Of a stretch of 35,616 bases of DNA, positions 7,527-16,551 are shown one piece after another. Below the pieces are notes generated by a model. That model ran no database searches and was not told the origin of the DNA. It saw nothing but the letters and a program-made list of their open reading frames with translations. Position 1 is the stretch's first letter, and each line of letters starts with the position of its first letter. The DNA is taken from positions 82,448 to 118,063 of the forward strand of contig NZ_LNXS01000006.1 in assembly GCF_001467525.1 (NCBI RefSeq), in the 5' to 3' direction. The translations under genes were made by a program, and so were the position numbers. The DNA is from Legionella anisa. Its GTDB lineage: Bacteria; Pseudomonadota; Gammaproteobacteria; Legionellales; Legionellaceae.

Positions 7527-8813
7527 TTACCCCAACTGTTGTGTTAATAAATGTCCCATGTAGTCCGCTAATTCGCGATGGGGAATAAGCCGCAGATTAT
7601 CACGAGCAAAAGCATGAATTAAATAATGCGATGCTTCAAGCCGACCAATTCCACGAGTTGCCAAATAAAATAATGCTTCCTCATCCAATTGTCCAACCGT
7701 CGCACCATGAGAGCACAATACATCATCAGCAAAAATTTCCAACTGCGGCTTGGTATCCACTTCTGCATTTGCTGAGAGTAATAGGTTTTTATTTTGTTGT
7801 TTGGCATCAGTATGCTGTGCATCTTTAGCAACAAATACCTTACCATTAAATACTGCGCGCGAATGTCCAGTGAGAATGCCTTTATAATCCTGTTCGCTGC
7901 TGCAATCAGGCACCAGATGCTGCACTGTGGTATGATGATCCACATGTTGTCCTTCAGCAGGAGCATAAATCCCATTCATCAAAGAATGTGCTTTTTCTTC
8001 GTGCAAATACAAACTGATATCAGAACGCACCCATTGTCCACCAAGACTTAAAGAATGATTGGCGAACTCGCTGCCTTCTAATTGTTTCACCGACAGGTGG
8101 CCTACATGAAAAGCAGATTTACTCTCTCTTTGCACCGTATAATGCGTTAATTTTGCACCAGCACCCACAACAATCTCGGTTACCGTATTCGTCAAATAGC
8201 AGCAATCAGCCATCCCTTGATAATCTTCAATGATTGCAGCCTGACTGTTTCCCTCAGCCACAATCAAATGTCGCAAATAAACGGCCTGATTTGCTTGAGT
8301 CTGTACATGAGTTAAGGCTATGGGTTCTTCAAGAACGACACCTGATGGAATATAAATCAACACACCACAGTGAATCATCGCCGTATTTAAATAATGAAAA
8401 CCATGCTCTTGTTTTAAAACAGTTCCCAGATAAGGCTTAAGCAAGTCCGGATGCTGTGTTAATGCAATAGATAAAGGAAGAACTAACACTCCTTTAGGTA
8501 AGGTCTTAGCAAGCTGCTCCACACCGGAAATGAGTCCATTGCGAATCAACAGATGCTGATTTATTGGCAAATCAGAGTTTATTTTGTCATTACCGGCCGT
8601 AGCCACAGGTTCCTTTATGCTATCTGCAGAATGCATAAAAGGCTGATTTAATAATGCGTCAACACGGGTATATTTCCAATCCTCATCATGTCGCGTTGGA
8701 AATCCAAGTCGATTCAAATCCATTAATGCCTTAGTTTGCAATTGGGCAAGCCAAGGCAAAGTAGATAAACCCGCTTTTGCTCGTTGTTGGTAAAAATCCA
8801 AAATCTCGCTCAT
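7527..8813 (-). CDS. sufD: SufD, SufBC2D scaffold subunit
   Basis: SufD pairs with SufB and two SufC to form the SufBC2D Fe-S scaffold. About 428 aa, like family members. The N-terminal region FPTRHDEDWKYTRVDALL is the typical helical entry. The beta-helix core follows, with HQTHTTVQHL-like sequence (HVDHHTTVQHLVPDC), GILTGHSRAVFNGKV, DAKQQNKNLLLS and CSHGATVGQLDEEALFYL. I place the start at the ATG at 8813, 4 bp after the sufC stop. An in-frame TTG at 8834 would instead overlap the end of sufC. The SufD reading, rather than SufB, rests on the shorter length and the absence of the SufB N-terminal region. Confidence 0.95.
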   Translation of the reverse strand: MSEILDFYQQRAKAGLSTLPWLAQLQTKALMDLNRLGFPTRHDEDWKYTRVDALLNQPFMHSADSIKEPVATAGNDKINSDLPINQHLLIRNGLISGVEQLAKTLPKGVLVLPLSIALTQHPDLLKPYLGTVLKQEHGFHYLNTAMIHCGVLIYIPSGVVLEEPIALTHVQTQANQAVYLRHLIVAEGNSQAAIIEDYQGMADCCYLTNTVTEIVVGAGAKLTHYTVQRESKSAFHVGHLSVKQLEGSEFANHSLSLGGQWVRSDISLYLHEEKAHSLMNGIYAPAEGQHVDHHTTVQHLVPDCSSEQDYKGILTGHSRAVFNGKVFVAKDAQHTDAKQQNKNLLLSANAEVDTKPQLEIFADDVLCSHGATVGQLDEEALFYLATRGIGRLEASHYLIHAFARDNLRLIPHRELADYMGHLLTQQLG

Positions 8814-8817
8814 ATCA

Positions 8818-9564
8818 CTACACCGTTTCCTCAAGCCAGCTGTACCCTTTTTTCTCTAATTCAAGTGCTAATGATTTATCACCAGACATAATAATACGAC
8901 CATTTACCAGCACATGGATAAAATCAGGCTCAATATAATCAAGCAAGCGCTGATAATGCGTTACTAAAATAATAGAACGTTCTGAGGAACGCATGGCATT
9001 AACACCATGAGAAATAATACGCAGCGCGTCAATATCCAAGCCTGAATCGGTCTCATCAAGAATAGCAAGCTTGGGTTCCAGAGCGGCCATCTGTAAAATT
9101 TCATTACGTTTTTTTTCGCCACCAGAAAATCCTTCATTGATGCTGCGATATAAAAAGCTTTCATCCATTTCCAGTAACTGACATTTCTCCCGAATGAATG
9201 TCAGGAACTCAATGGCATCAAGTGTATTTTTTCCCTGACCTTTACGTACTGCATTAACAGAAGCTTTAAGAAAATTAACGTTCGTTACCCCAGGTATTTC
9301 CACCGGATATTGAAACGACAAAAAAATACCGGCACGTGCTCTTTCTTCAGGAGACAAAGGAGTCAAATCCTGCTCTAAATAGTTTATTTCTCCACGAGTC
9401 ACTTGATAAGAAGGATGGCCAGCTAATACCTTGGATAGGGTACTTTTTCCTGAGCCATTAGGCCCCATAATGGCATGAACTTCACCTGCACTTACCTGAA
9501 GGTTAATGCCTTTCAAAATGGATTGGTCATTTATTTCAACATTTAACTCTTTGATTTTTAACAT
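8818..9564 (-). CDS. sufC: SufC, ABC ATPase of the SUF scaffold
   Basis: A soluble ABC-type ATPase of 248 aa that binds SufB and SufD and drives the scaffold's conformational change. Walker A is GPNGSGKST (residues about 35-43), the Q-loop is in FLSFQYPVEIPG, the signature is the SufC-typical FSGGEKKRNEI, Walker B is AILDETDSGLDIDAL, and the switch histidine is in ILVTHYQRLLDYI. The ATG follows the sufB stop after one base. Confidence 0.98.
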   Translation of the reverse strand: MLKIKELNVEINDQSILKGINLQVSAGEVHAIMGPNGSGKSTLSKVLAGHPSYQVTRGEINYLEQDLTPLSPEERARAGIFLSFQYPVEIPGVTNVNFLKASVNAVRKGQGKNTLDAIEFLTFIREKCQLLEMDESFLYRSINEGFSGGEKKRNEILQMAALEPKLAILDETDSGLDIDALRIISHGVNAMRSSERSIILVTHYQRLLDYIEPDFIHVLVNGRIIMSGDKSLALELEKKGYSWLEETV

Positions 9565-9565
9565 A

Positions 9566-11014
9566 TTAACCTACCGCCCCTTCTAAACTTAGACCTAGCA
9601 ATTTAGTCGCTTCCACCGCAAATTCCATAGGCAATTCTTTTAATACCTGCTTACAAAAACCATTTACAATCATCGAAACAGCATCCTCTGTATCGATTCC
9701 GCGTTGTTGACAATAAAACAATTGCTCTTCACTAATCTTGGAAGTCGTTGCTTCATGTTCTACTTGCGCTGTGGGGTTCTTGACCTCTATATAAGGAAAA
9801 GTATGCGCGGAACATTCAGAGCCCATAAGCATTGAGTCACACTGAGTATAATTACGTGCATTCGTTGCTGTTGGTGCAATACGAACCAAACCGCGATAAG
9901 CATTATGTGCACGTCCTGCACTAATCCCTTTGGAAATAATCGTTGACCGCGTGTTTTTTCCAATATGGATCATTTTAGTGCCGGTATCGGCTTGTTGATA
10001 ATTATTGGTTAAGGCAACTGAATAGAACTCACCAACGGAATCATCTCCTTGTAAAATCACACTGGGGTATTTCCAGGTAATTGCTGAGCCTGTTTCAATT
10101 TGCGTCCAGGAAATTTTGGAACGTTTGCCACGGCAAGCACCGCGCTTCGTCACAAAATTATAAATACCTCCTTTTCCTTCCTTATCACCTGGATACCAGT
10201 TTTGGACCGTAGAATATTTAATTTGTGCTCCATCTAAAGCAACCAATTCGACTACCGCTGCATGGAGCTGATTTTCATCACGCATGGGCGCGGTACAGCC
10301 TTCAAGATAAGAAACGTAACTGTCTACATCAGCGATAATCAAGGTACGCTCAAATTGTCCTGTAGACGCCGCATTAATCCGAAAATAAGTCGATAACTCC
10401 ATCGGGCAACGCACCCCTTTGGGAACATACACAAAAGAACCATCACTAAATACAGCCGAATTCAACGCAGCATAAAAATTATCACGATAAGGTACTACCG
10501 ATCCTAAATATTGCATCAGCAACTCTGGATATTTATGCACTGCTTCAGAGATAGGACAAAAAATAACGCCTTTTTCAGCGAGTTTCGCTTTAAACGTAGT
10601 TGCCACAGAAACACTATCAAAAACAGCATCAACAGCAACACCAGCCAACATTTCTTGTTCTCTTAAAGGAATGCCCAGTTTCTCATAGGTTCTTAGTAAC
10701 TCAGGATCCACCTCATCCAGACTCTTGGGTGCATCTTTTTTCATTTTAGGTGCTGAATAATAAGAAATAGCCTGGTAATCCACAGGCGGATAATGCACGC
10801 TGGACCATTGAGGAGGTGACATGGTTAACCAATGCTGATAGGCTTTTAAACGCCATTCAAGCAAAAACTCTGGCTCGCCTTTAATTGCTGATAAACGACG
10901 AATAACGTCTTCGTTCAGTCCAGGCTCAAAAGTATCTACTTCAATGTCGGTTGTAAACCCATGTTGATATTCTCTATCGAGCAGAGAATTAATTTGCTCA
11001 CTGCTTTTCGCCAC
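9566..11014 (-). CDS. sufB: SufB, SufBC2D scaffold subunit
   Basis: The cluster-assembling subunit of SufBC2D. About 482 aa from the chosen start. Family signatures: [92 protein letters not shown] and [13 protein letters not shown]. The conserved SufB cysteine region (NYTQCDSML) is present. The frame is open further upstream (ATG at 11056), but the GTG at 11014 has GGAG 6 nt before it and gives the usual N-terminus ([16 protein letters not shown]). This start overlaps the end of the rrf2 gene by 17 bp. Confidence 0.95.
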   Translation of the reverse strand: MAKSSEQINSLLDREYQHGFTTDIEVDTFEPGLNEDVIRRLSAIKGEPEFLLEWRLKAYQHWLTMSPPQWSSVHYPPVDYQAISYYSAPKMKKDAPKSLDEVDPELLRTYEKLGIPLREQEMLAGVAVDAVFDSVSVATTFKAKLAEKGVIFCPISEAVHKYPELLMQYLGSVVPYRDNFYAALNSAVFSDGSFVYVPKGVRCPMELSTYFRINAASTGQFERTLIIADVDSYVSYLEGCTAPMRDENQLHAAVVELVALDGAQIKYSTVQNWYPGDKEGKGGIYNFVTKRGACRGKRSKISWTQIETGSAITWKYPSVILQGDDSVGEFYSVALTNNYQQADTGTKMIHIGKNTRSTIISKGISAGRAHNAYRGLVRIAPTATNARNYTQCDSMLMGSECSAHTFPYIEVKNPTAQVEHEATTSKISEEQLFYCQQRGIDTEDAVSMIVNGFCKQVLKELPMEFAVEATKLLGLSLEGAVG

Positions 11015-11468
11015 GATTAACTCCACTTGCCAATTGTCGAACTCGCTCCACATCATATGCTTGCAAAGTTGGTTTAGCCAAAGTGGCTAAACTGACACTA
11101 TCCAAAGCTGTTTCAATTGCTTGGCTAATTAATCGCCAATTACCCTGAATCGTGCAAACACCTTGTAATGAACAATCATTAGGTTGCAAACTGCACTCTG
11201 TGAAACCACGATGTTCTTCCAATGCAAAAATTATTTGCGACACAGAAATCTCAGTTGCAGGCCGTCGCAATCGATATCCCCCAGTCACTCCACGTACTGA
11301 AGATAACAAACCTGCACTGGTCAAACGTTTTAAAATTTTACTTACCGTAGGTACAGTCAGATGAGTATGTAATGCAATATCGCGAGCATTACACAATTCT
11401 TGCGTGTGCCTGGCGAGATAAACCATCACAACTGTTCCATAATCGGCCAACTTGCTGATGCGCAGCAT
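10998..11468 (-). CDS. Rrf2-family Fe-S regulator of the suf operon (IscR/SufR-like)
   Basis: A 156-aa Rrf2-type winged-helix repressor. The N-terminus [19 protein letters not shown] and [18 protein letters not shown] form the DNA-binding domain; [13 protein letters not shown] is the wing. Three cysteines in [15 protein letters not shown] (about residues 91-105) are placed like the Fe-S ligands of IscR. It heads the suf unit, with GAGG 5 nt before its ATG, and would sense cluster status and control its own operon. Two matching operator-like boxes (11491-11508 and 11559-11579) lie upstream. It corresponds to the 'SUF system assembly regulator' group; whether it acts more like IscR or cyanobacterial SufR cannot be told. 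Confidence 0.92.
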   Translation of the reverse strand: MLRISKLADYGTVVMVYLARHTQELCNARDIALHTHLTVPTVSKILKRLTSAGLLSSVRGVTGGYRLRRPATEISVSQIIFALEEHRGFTECSLQPNDCSLQGVCTIQGNWRLISQAIETALDSVSLATLAKPTLQAYDVERVRQLASGVNRGEKQ

Positions 11469-11490
11469 AACACCTCAAAATCGAATAATC

Positions 11491-11508
11491 TAGTACCAAA
11501 TAAGTCTT
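11491..11508 (-). promoter_or_regulatory. Operator-like box 2 in the suf leader
   Basis: TAGTACCAAATAAGTCTT matches box 1 (TAGTACCAAAATAGTTCT at 11560-11577) at 14 of 18 positions, in the same orientation and 69 bp apart. It lies about 23 bp upstream of the regulator's ATG, downstream of the predicted transcription start, where a bound protein could act as a roadblock. Confidence 0.5.
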
Positions 11509-11549
11509 AATTTGAAACAACACATCCACTTGATCAATTTTCTATCCAT

Positions 11550-11579
11550 ATTATAAATATAGTACCAAAATAGTTCTAT
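11550..11579 (-). promoter_or_regulatory. suf promoter (-10) overlapped by operator-like box 1
   Basis: On the minus strand TATAAT (11550-11555) is a perfect -10 box, and no good -35 is seen at the right distance. In its place lies an imperfect palindrome at 11559-11579 (ATAGTACCA, 3-nt spacer, TAGTTCTAT; 7 of 9 pairs). A weak -35 covered by a regulator box is common at Rrf2/IscR-controlled promoters. Transcription would start near 11543, leaving a leader of about 75 nt that includes box 2. Confidence 0.5.
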
Positions 11580-11655
11580 ATTTGGCAAACCAGAATATTA
11601 CCTTATTGTTCATGAGGGATGCAAATAAATTCAACAATAACAGCAACTCTATTGG

Positions 11656-11829
11656 ATGGTTTGTAAGACGTTAGTGGAAGTCCCAGATATATCTATTGAA
11701 ATCAGGCATATTGCCAAAGCGATTCAAACAGTGCAGACTGAACTAACAAATACTCATTCTCTAGGCAAACCGTTGACAACCTTGACTGTGACTTTTGTTT
11801 CACAACACATTAGTAGTTTAAAAACTTGA
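11656..11829 (+). CDS. Possible small protein or gene fragment, 57 aa
   Basis: The 430-bp gap between the suf regulator and dotU contains one plausible plus-strand frame: ATG at 11656, 57 codons, stop at 11827-11829. The protein (MVCKTLVEVPDISIEIRH, then IAKAIQTVQTELTNTHSLG and a hydrophobic-polar end) has balanced composition but no recognisable domain, and there is no clear ribosome site. It could be a genuine small gene, the tail of a decayed gene, or chance. The stop codon overlaps the predicted dotU promoter. Confidence 0.3.
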   Translation: MVCKTLVEVPDISIEIRHIAKAIQTVQTELTNTHSLGKPLTTLTVTFVSQHISSLKT

Positions 11830-11855
11830 CTCACTTGAACTAAAAGCGATATATA
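11826..11855 (+). promoter_or_regulatory. Candidate promoter for dotU-icmF
   Basis: TTGACT (11826-11831), an 18-bp spacer and TATATA (11850-11855), about 70 bp before the dotU ATG. No clear CpxR or PmrA site was recognised. Confidence 0.45.
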
Positions 11856-11933
11856 ACGTATCATCTTCTTTTAAACTTAGAGTGTTTGCAATAGAATTTC
11901 ATGCTTGAATCAGGATCTATTAGGAGCAAGACC

Positions 11934-12722
11934 ATGACCGTTGCGCATTATCCAGCCTCATTGGTCAGCAGCCAACTTGTTGATTCGGGAACGATGCTTG
12001 TCCCGCAAGGGTACTATCGCTCTAAATTATTTATTGCTCCTTTTTCTACTAACGCTTTAGTTGCGGCAGCAGGCCCTCTTTTATCGCTATTGGAGCGGCT
12101 CTGTCTTAGCCCTTCATTACCTGCTATTGAGAATATCAGAGACAATATTGAACATGAATTACTCGCTTTTCAGAGCAAGATGGATGCATCGAAATACCCA
12201 GCAGATTTTGCTGCCATCGCTCATTATTTAATGGCAGCGACCATCGATGAAATCCTGGGTAAAAATTACATGCGCGTATATCAAATTACCGCTCAATTTA
12301 AAGCCTTTACACCACTCACTAATGATAACGCTCAACCACAGCATCGTTTTTTTGAAATCCTTAATTACATAAAAGAACGACCAAACCAATACCTTGATCT
12401 TATTGAATTGGTTTATTTTTTTCTAATTATTGGCTTTGAGGGTCATTACCATCTCAAACCGGATGGACGACAGGTTTTGGATAACTATATTGAAGATCTT
12501 TATCAAATCATTCAGAAAAATCGTTTTAATCAACCACGCCGTTTATTTAATGAAAACCCTATACCCAAAATTGTTAAAAAAAATTATAAAGCGGTCATAA
12601 TTACTTTGATTACTGCGGTTACTGTGGTAACACTTGCTTTTTTGACCAGCCAATACTTCTTGGAAAATAAAGCAAAAAACGTTTTATTTGGACATACCCA
12701 ACTTGCTCTCCTGGATAGCTGA
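11934..12722 (+). CDS. dotU: DotU (IcmH), Dot/Icm type IV secretion inner-membrane protein
   Basis: DotU works with IcmF to stabilise the Dot/Icm type IVB secretion complex in the inner membrane and at the cell pole; it is homologous to TssL of type VI systems. From the ATG at 11934 (AGGAG 7 nt upstream) the protein has 262 aa, close to L. pneumophila IcmH; an in-frame ATG at 11901 is less likely. The cytoplasmic DotU domain includes LEHELLAF-type sequence (NIEHELLAFQSKM), AIAHYLMAATIDEILG and LIELVYFFLIIGFEGHY. One C-terminal membrane segment (about 219-242, AVIITLITAVTVVTLAFLTS) anchors it. The stop overlaps the icmF start by one base (TGATG). No type VI genes are nearby, supporting the Dot/Icm reading. 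Confidence 0.95.
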   Translation: MTVAHYPASLVSSQLVDSGTMLVPQGYYRSKLFIAPFSTNALVAAAGPLLSLLERLCLSPSLPAIENIRDNIEHELLAFQSKMDASKYPADFAAIAHYLMAATIDEILGKNYMRVYQITAQFKAFTPLTNDNAQPQHRFFEILNYIKERPNQYLDLIELVYFFLIIGFEGHYHLKPDGRQVLDNYIEDLYQIIQKNRFNQPRRLFNENPIPKIVKKNYKAVIITLITAVTVVTLAFLTSQYFLENKAKNVLFGHTQLALLDS

Positions 12723-15643
12723 TGGACAATTCTTTACGCGCATTATGTGATGCTATAAAAAAAATACTTTCACAATTAAAGCCACAAAGCAATCAGCTGT
12801 CTTTTATAGTGATTACCGGTAAGAATGCTCAAGGGAAGTCGGCCATATTGAAGCAAAGCAATATGGAAGAAATACCCGTTTTCAGCGAACAACATGCCAA
12901 AATATATTTTAATCAGAAAGGAATCATTATTGAGCTTGGTGAAAATTGGCTTACCAACAGTAAAACCTTATTGCTTACTACCCTGAAACAATTAAATCGA
13001 TGCAACGCGTATCTAAAAATTACCGGTCTTGTTTTATGCATTGATGTAAATGACTTGCTTATTGCAGATCCAAGTCAGTTTGCAGAACAGAAAAAAGCGC
13101 ATTTGCAATTGTTGGAACGATTTGGGACGAACCTGGGTTATTCCATTAATCTTGCGCTGATGTTTACCAAAATGGATACCCTTGCTGGCTTCACCGAATT
13201 TTATCAGTCAGAACATACAACCGATTTATCGAAACCCTTGGGTTTTTCACTTGATTGTAGGAATGAATTAAAGAAAAAAATAGAAGCATATTCATTACAA
13301 TTCAATCAGCTCACGGAACAACTTGGTCAACAAGTAATTAACAAAATGCATCCTGCGCGTTCTACAATGAGGCGCAGTTTAATTCGGGAATTTCCATTAC
13401 AGGTAGCCAGCTTGCGTGCTCCTATTCAAGCATTAATTCAAGGAATTTCACCCAAACTTTTTAATTTACATTCCATTTATTTTAGCAGTGCAGAGCAAGG
13501 TGGAGTGAGTATTGACCGTCTGAATAAGAAAATTCAGCATGAATATGCATTGGTAGTCCAAGATACGTTTCCACAAGCGACAAATTTCAGAGCCTATTTT
13601 GTTGAAGGGGCATTAAAAATCCTTCAGGAGCATTGCAGTCAAATTCCACAAGTCAGAAAGTTTTCGCAAAAACCCATTATTGCAGTTACTGCAAGTATTG
13701 CTGGAATCAGCTTGCTCATCTTAAGCTACAACCATTATAAAACAGCTCATTTATTGGATGAAGCAAGTAAAGAATTACTTGCTTATGATGTGCTCAATAG
13801 TCAGAAAAATAAAGAAAAGCAGGCCCTTTATCATTTATCCAAGGCTGCAAAAACGATGAGCCATATTCCCAGTAATTCCTTGTCACTACCCACAGTGCAT
13901 CAATTAAAGCACAATTTGCACCACAATGCTGAAAGCCGTCTCCAGGGTGAGTTTTTACCTTCATTAACCAGCGAGCTGGAGGACGTAATCAATAATTCAG
14001 GGAATACCCCTGTCGTTCGTTATAACGCCTTGAAAATTTACCTGATGTTGAGCCAACCCGAACATTTTTCAGCAATGCAAGTACATGATTGGTTTGCCGC
14101 TCAATGGAAAAACCAGCCTGAAAGTTCTTTAAACAAACAGCTGGCACTATTAAAACTCTTATTAAGCAAACCACCCCGTAATATAACCGTGAAACCACAA
14201 GTAATTAGTGATGCCAGGAATTATTTAAATGCATTGCCCACCAGTTACCTGTATTACTCTATTGCAAAAGAGTTTTTACCTAATGCCAAACAAAAAATTG
14301 CAATGAATGGTTTTATATTAGCGACTAACGAATTACCGAGTTACTTTACCCGATCAGGTTTTAATGAAGTCATACAAAGAATCCCTGATATTAGCCATAG
14401 TCTACAAAAAGAAAACTGGGTTCTTGCACGCAATGATTTAAGCCAATTACAAGAAATGATAACTCAGGCATATTGTTTTGATTATGTCACCTGGTGGCAA
14501 ACATTCATGCGCAAATCACAACCCTTACATTATCAAGATTATCAAGCAGGCCGGCAAGTAGTTAAAAATCTGGAACAATCTCATGCACTGAGTAAAATGA
14601 TCGGTTTAATCCAACAGGAAACCAAGGCGGACTTGACCAATAGCACATCTCTATTCAATCAATCTATTGCCAATCAATTTACTGATTTAAACTTAATGAG
14701 CCTTTCCAGCACTAAAGAGTTAAGTCTGAAAATCGTTGATTTGGAGCGCTTTATTTCAACTTTATCCATGATAAATGATGGGGGTAAAACCGCATTTAAT
14801 CTTACTAAAACACGTTTTGCTAGTGACAGCGCTTCGGATCCAGTCAGTTTGCTTTATAATCAAGCACGACTATTACCCGAACCTCTAAGTACATGGACAA
14901 AACAATTAGCAAGTGACGCTTGGGTGATACTGATCAAAGACAGTCGTCAGTACATCAATCAACAATGGCAGCAGACCGTTTATAGAGAATTCCAAACCAC
15001 TATTGCCAGACGCTATCCTTTTGACGCATCACAACAAGAAGAAATCGCAATAAACGATTTCAATCATTTCTTTTCTACGCATGGTGCCTTAAATTCATTT
15101 ACTGAAAACTATGTGAAACCATTTTTGGATATTTCCAGTGCAGAATGGAAACCTAAAGCAGTAAATGATTCCGTGTTACCTATAGCATCAGAAACATTAG
15201 ATGCGCTGATACGTGCAAATATTATTACCAATATGTTTTTCCCTGACCATGGGGAAGAAAGTAAAATTGATTTTAGCCTGCAAAAAATTAGTCTTGACCC
15301 TGTAGTTGCAAACCTGGAACTTCAGATTGGCAGCACTAAATTGACCGACAATCAAAGCACTGACTCTGTTATTCGTTTTACCTGGCCCCAATCCCACGCA
15401 AAACTTGCTCTTAATTCAATTGAAGGCAATCACTATGAGCTTGCGGAACAAGGAATATGGGCTTTATTTAAACTGCTCGAAAAAGTGAATGTTCTCGTTG
15501 ATGAACAAGACAGTTCCAGCTTGCAAATTCTCTTTGAAATCAACAGCAATTCAGGACGTTACCTGTTAAAAACAAATAATCAGGTTAATCCATTTACTCC
15601 AGGAATTCTGAATGGATTTACATTGAATGAATCTATAGTTTAA
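12722..15643 (+). CDS. icmF: IcmF, Dot/Icm type IV secretion stabilising protein
   Basis: The partner of DotU, homologous to TssM. 973 aa. A P-loop-like GKNAQGKS at about residues 33-40 and LVLCIDVNDLLIADPSQF plus LALMFTKMDTLAGF form the N-terminal GTPase-like domain. One clear membrane helix lies at about 317-337 (IIAVTASIAGISLLILSY). The remaining ~640 residues are the periplasmic, mostly helical region ending in a beta-rich module. The N-terminal membrane hairpin common in TssM proteins is not seen, consistent with Dot/Icm-type IcmF. Expression should be coupled to dotU. The protein is full length with no sign of decay. Confidence 0.95.
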   Translation: MDNSLRALCDAIKKILSQLKPQSNQLSFIVITGKNAQGKSAILKQSNMEEIPVFSEQHAKIYFNQKGIIIELGENWLTNSKTLLLTTLKQLNRCNAYLKITGLVLCIDVNDLLIADPSQFAEQKKAHLQLLERFGTNLGYSINLALMFTKMDTLAGFTEFYQSEHTTDLSKPLGFSLDCRNELKKKIEAYSLQFNQLTEQLGQQVINKMHPARSTMRRSLIREFPLQVASLRAPIQALIQGISPKLFNLHSIYFSSAEQGGVSIDRLNKKIQHEYALVVQDTFPQATNFRAYFVEGALKILQEHCSQIPQVRKFSQKPIIAVTASIAGISLLILSYNHYKTAHLLDEASKELLAYDVLNSQKNKEKQALYHLSKAAKTMSHIPSNSLSLPTVHQLKHNLHHNAESRLQGEFLPSLTSELEDVINNSGNTPVVRYNALKIYLMLSQPEHFSAMQVHDWFAAQWKNQPESSLNKQLALLKLLLSKPPRNITVKPQVISDARNYLNALPTSYLYYSIAKEFLPNAKQKIAMNGFILATNELPSYFTRSGFNEVIQRIPDISHSLQKENWVLARNDLSQLQEMITQAYCFDYVTWWQTFMRKSQPLHYQDYQAGRQVVKNLEQSHALSKMIGLIQQETKADLTNSTSLFNQSIANQFTDLNLMSLSSTKELSLKIVDLERFISTLSMINDGGKTAFNLTKTRFASDSASDPVSLLYNQARLLPEPLSTWTKQLASDAWVILIKDSRQYINQQWQQTVYREFQTTIARRYPFDASQQEEIAINDFNHFFSTHGALNSFTENYVKPFLDISSAEWKPKAVNDSVLPIASETLDALIRANIITNMFFPDHGEESKIDFSLQKISLDPVVANLELQIGSTKLTDNQSTDSVIRFTWPQSHAKLALNSIEGNHYELAEQGIWALFKLLEKVNVLVDEQDSSSLQILFEINSNSGRYLLKTNNQVNPFTPGILNGFTLNESIV

Positions 15644-15675
15644 TTCTTTAAAATTGTGTTTTATCTCTAGCTTTT

Positions 15676-15704
15676 TTGTATAAGTTCCTTAATTGATCTA
15701 TAGT
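15676..15704 (+). promoter_or_regulatory. Candidate promoter for the 15739 gene
   Basis: TTGTAT (15676-15681), a 17-bp spacer and TATAGT (15699-15704). The -10 lies in the second copy of a 14-bp direct repeat, ATCTATAGTTTAAT (15631-15644 and 15696-15709); the first copy covers the end of icmF. The repeat may reflect a small local duplication. Confidence 0.5.
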
Positions 15705-15738
15705 TTAATACATCAGAAACAAAATTAAGGAATTATAT

Positions 15739-16209
15739 ATGCCTAAATCGAAAGCACATCAAGCAGTGGAAAAATTCTATAAGGATGTAAAAGGACTTGA
15801 CTATAAATATGGTTATCAGCAAGAGCATCTTGCAGGAAGAGCAGCATTTGCTCTGGAAACAGAATTCAGAGCCCTATTGGCTGAAGATGAGAACAATCCA
15901 AATTCTTCCGCACAAGAAGCGCAACAAAAATTAATCCAGGATGCTCTTAATATTGTCACTAAGTATGAGAAAGCAATGAAAGTGGCTCCTGGCACTGTTA
16001 ATGAATTTAAATTATTCATAAATCAATTTTTTGGTAAAGAGCTTTTCAAGCTCAAGGGTTCAGTATTTTCAGAATCTTATAAAGCGAAGGATGAAAAAGA
16101 GGGTACTCAAGAGGTTGCTGGAAAGTTTAAACAATATAAAGAAGAACTTGAAAAAGAAAAAACACCGATGGAAGATGCTAGGAGAGAAGATAACATAAAT
16201 ACAATTTGA
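15739..16209 (+). CDS. Hypothetical charged helical protein, 156 aa
   Basis: Not recognised. The ATG at 15739 follows AAGGA 7 nt away. The protein has no signal peptide or membrane segment and is rich in lysine, glutamate and alanine. The central part (KLIQDALNIVTKYEKAMKV) and the end (KFKQYKEELEKEKTPMEDAR) should be helical or coiled coil. The glutamate-rich C-terminal 30 residues (EELEKEKTPMEDARREDN) resemble the E-block signals of Dot/Icm substrates, and the gene follows icmF, but adjacency is weak evidence because Dot/Icm substrates are scattered. It has its own promoter. It could equally be a small cytosolic protein. Confidence 0.65.
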   Translation: MPKSKAHQAVEKFYKDVKGLDYKYGYQQEHLAGRAAFALETEFRALLAEDENNPNSSAQEAQQKLIQDALNIVTKYEKAMKVAPGTVNEFKLFINQFFGKELFKLKGSVFSESYKAKDEKEGTQEVAGKFKQYKEELEKEKTPMEDARREDNINTI

Positions 16210-16551
16210 GGTTATCAATCCTAGCTTGAGTAAAGCTCGGGTTTTGGTCTTCGGATCTGAATTCAGAATGAATTTGTTTGTATACAGCAAAGCATTAAAC
16301 CTAAGAAACATTAGGATAATATTTCCCAGTTAAACTCAACTGAGTTACGGACGAAAATTGTGTACCAAGGTTATTGAACGATGCAATTCAAAATCAATGA
16401 CCTTTAGTTGTTCCCCTAAAGTATCCTCCATGCAGCATCATCATGCAACATTCTTATGTACAAACCTTATCGCTAAAATTTTAATCACAAAGAGGCAGAT
16501 TCATTAGAATTCATATATACTGTTAACTCTTTTAAAAAAAGGTCTCATATT
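16210..16551. other. Intergenic region, 342 bp, no gene seen
   Basis: No convincing reading frame or repeat was found. A TATACT at 16516-16521 may be the -10 box of the Tim44-domain gene, but no matching -35 is visible. AAAGG at about 16536-16543 may be its ribosome site. No clear terminator follows the 15739 gene. Confidence 0.4.

Noticed and set aside
7619..7975. 118-codon minus-strand frame inside sufD
   Set aside because: Out of frame within an intact SufD and rich in unlikely residue runs.
9566..11056. SufB starting at ATG 11056
   Set aside because: The extra 14 residues overlap rrf2 further and do not fit the family; the GTG at 11014 has a proper ribosome site.
11934..15643. Type VI secretion reading for the DotU/IcmF pair
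   Set aside because: No other tss genes (tssB, tssC, vgrG, hcp, clpV) are present, DotU lacks an OmpA-like domain, and IcmF lacks the N-terminal membrane hairpin of TssM.
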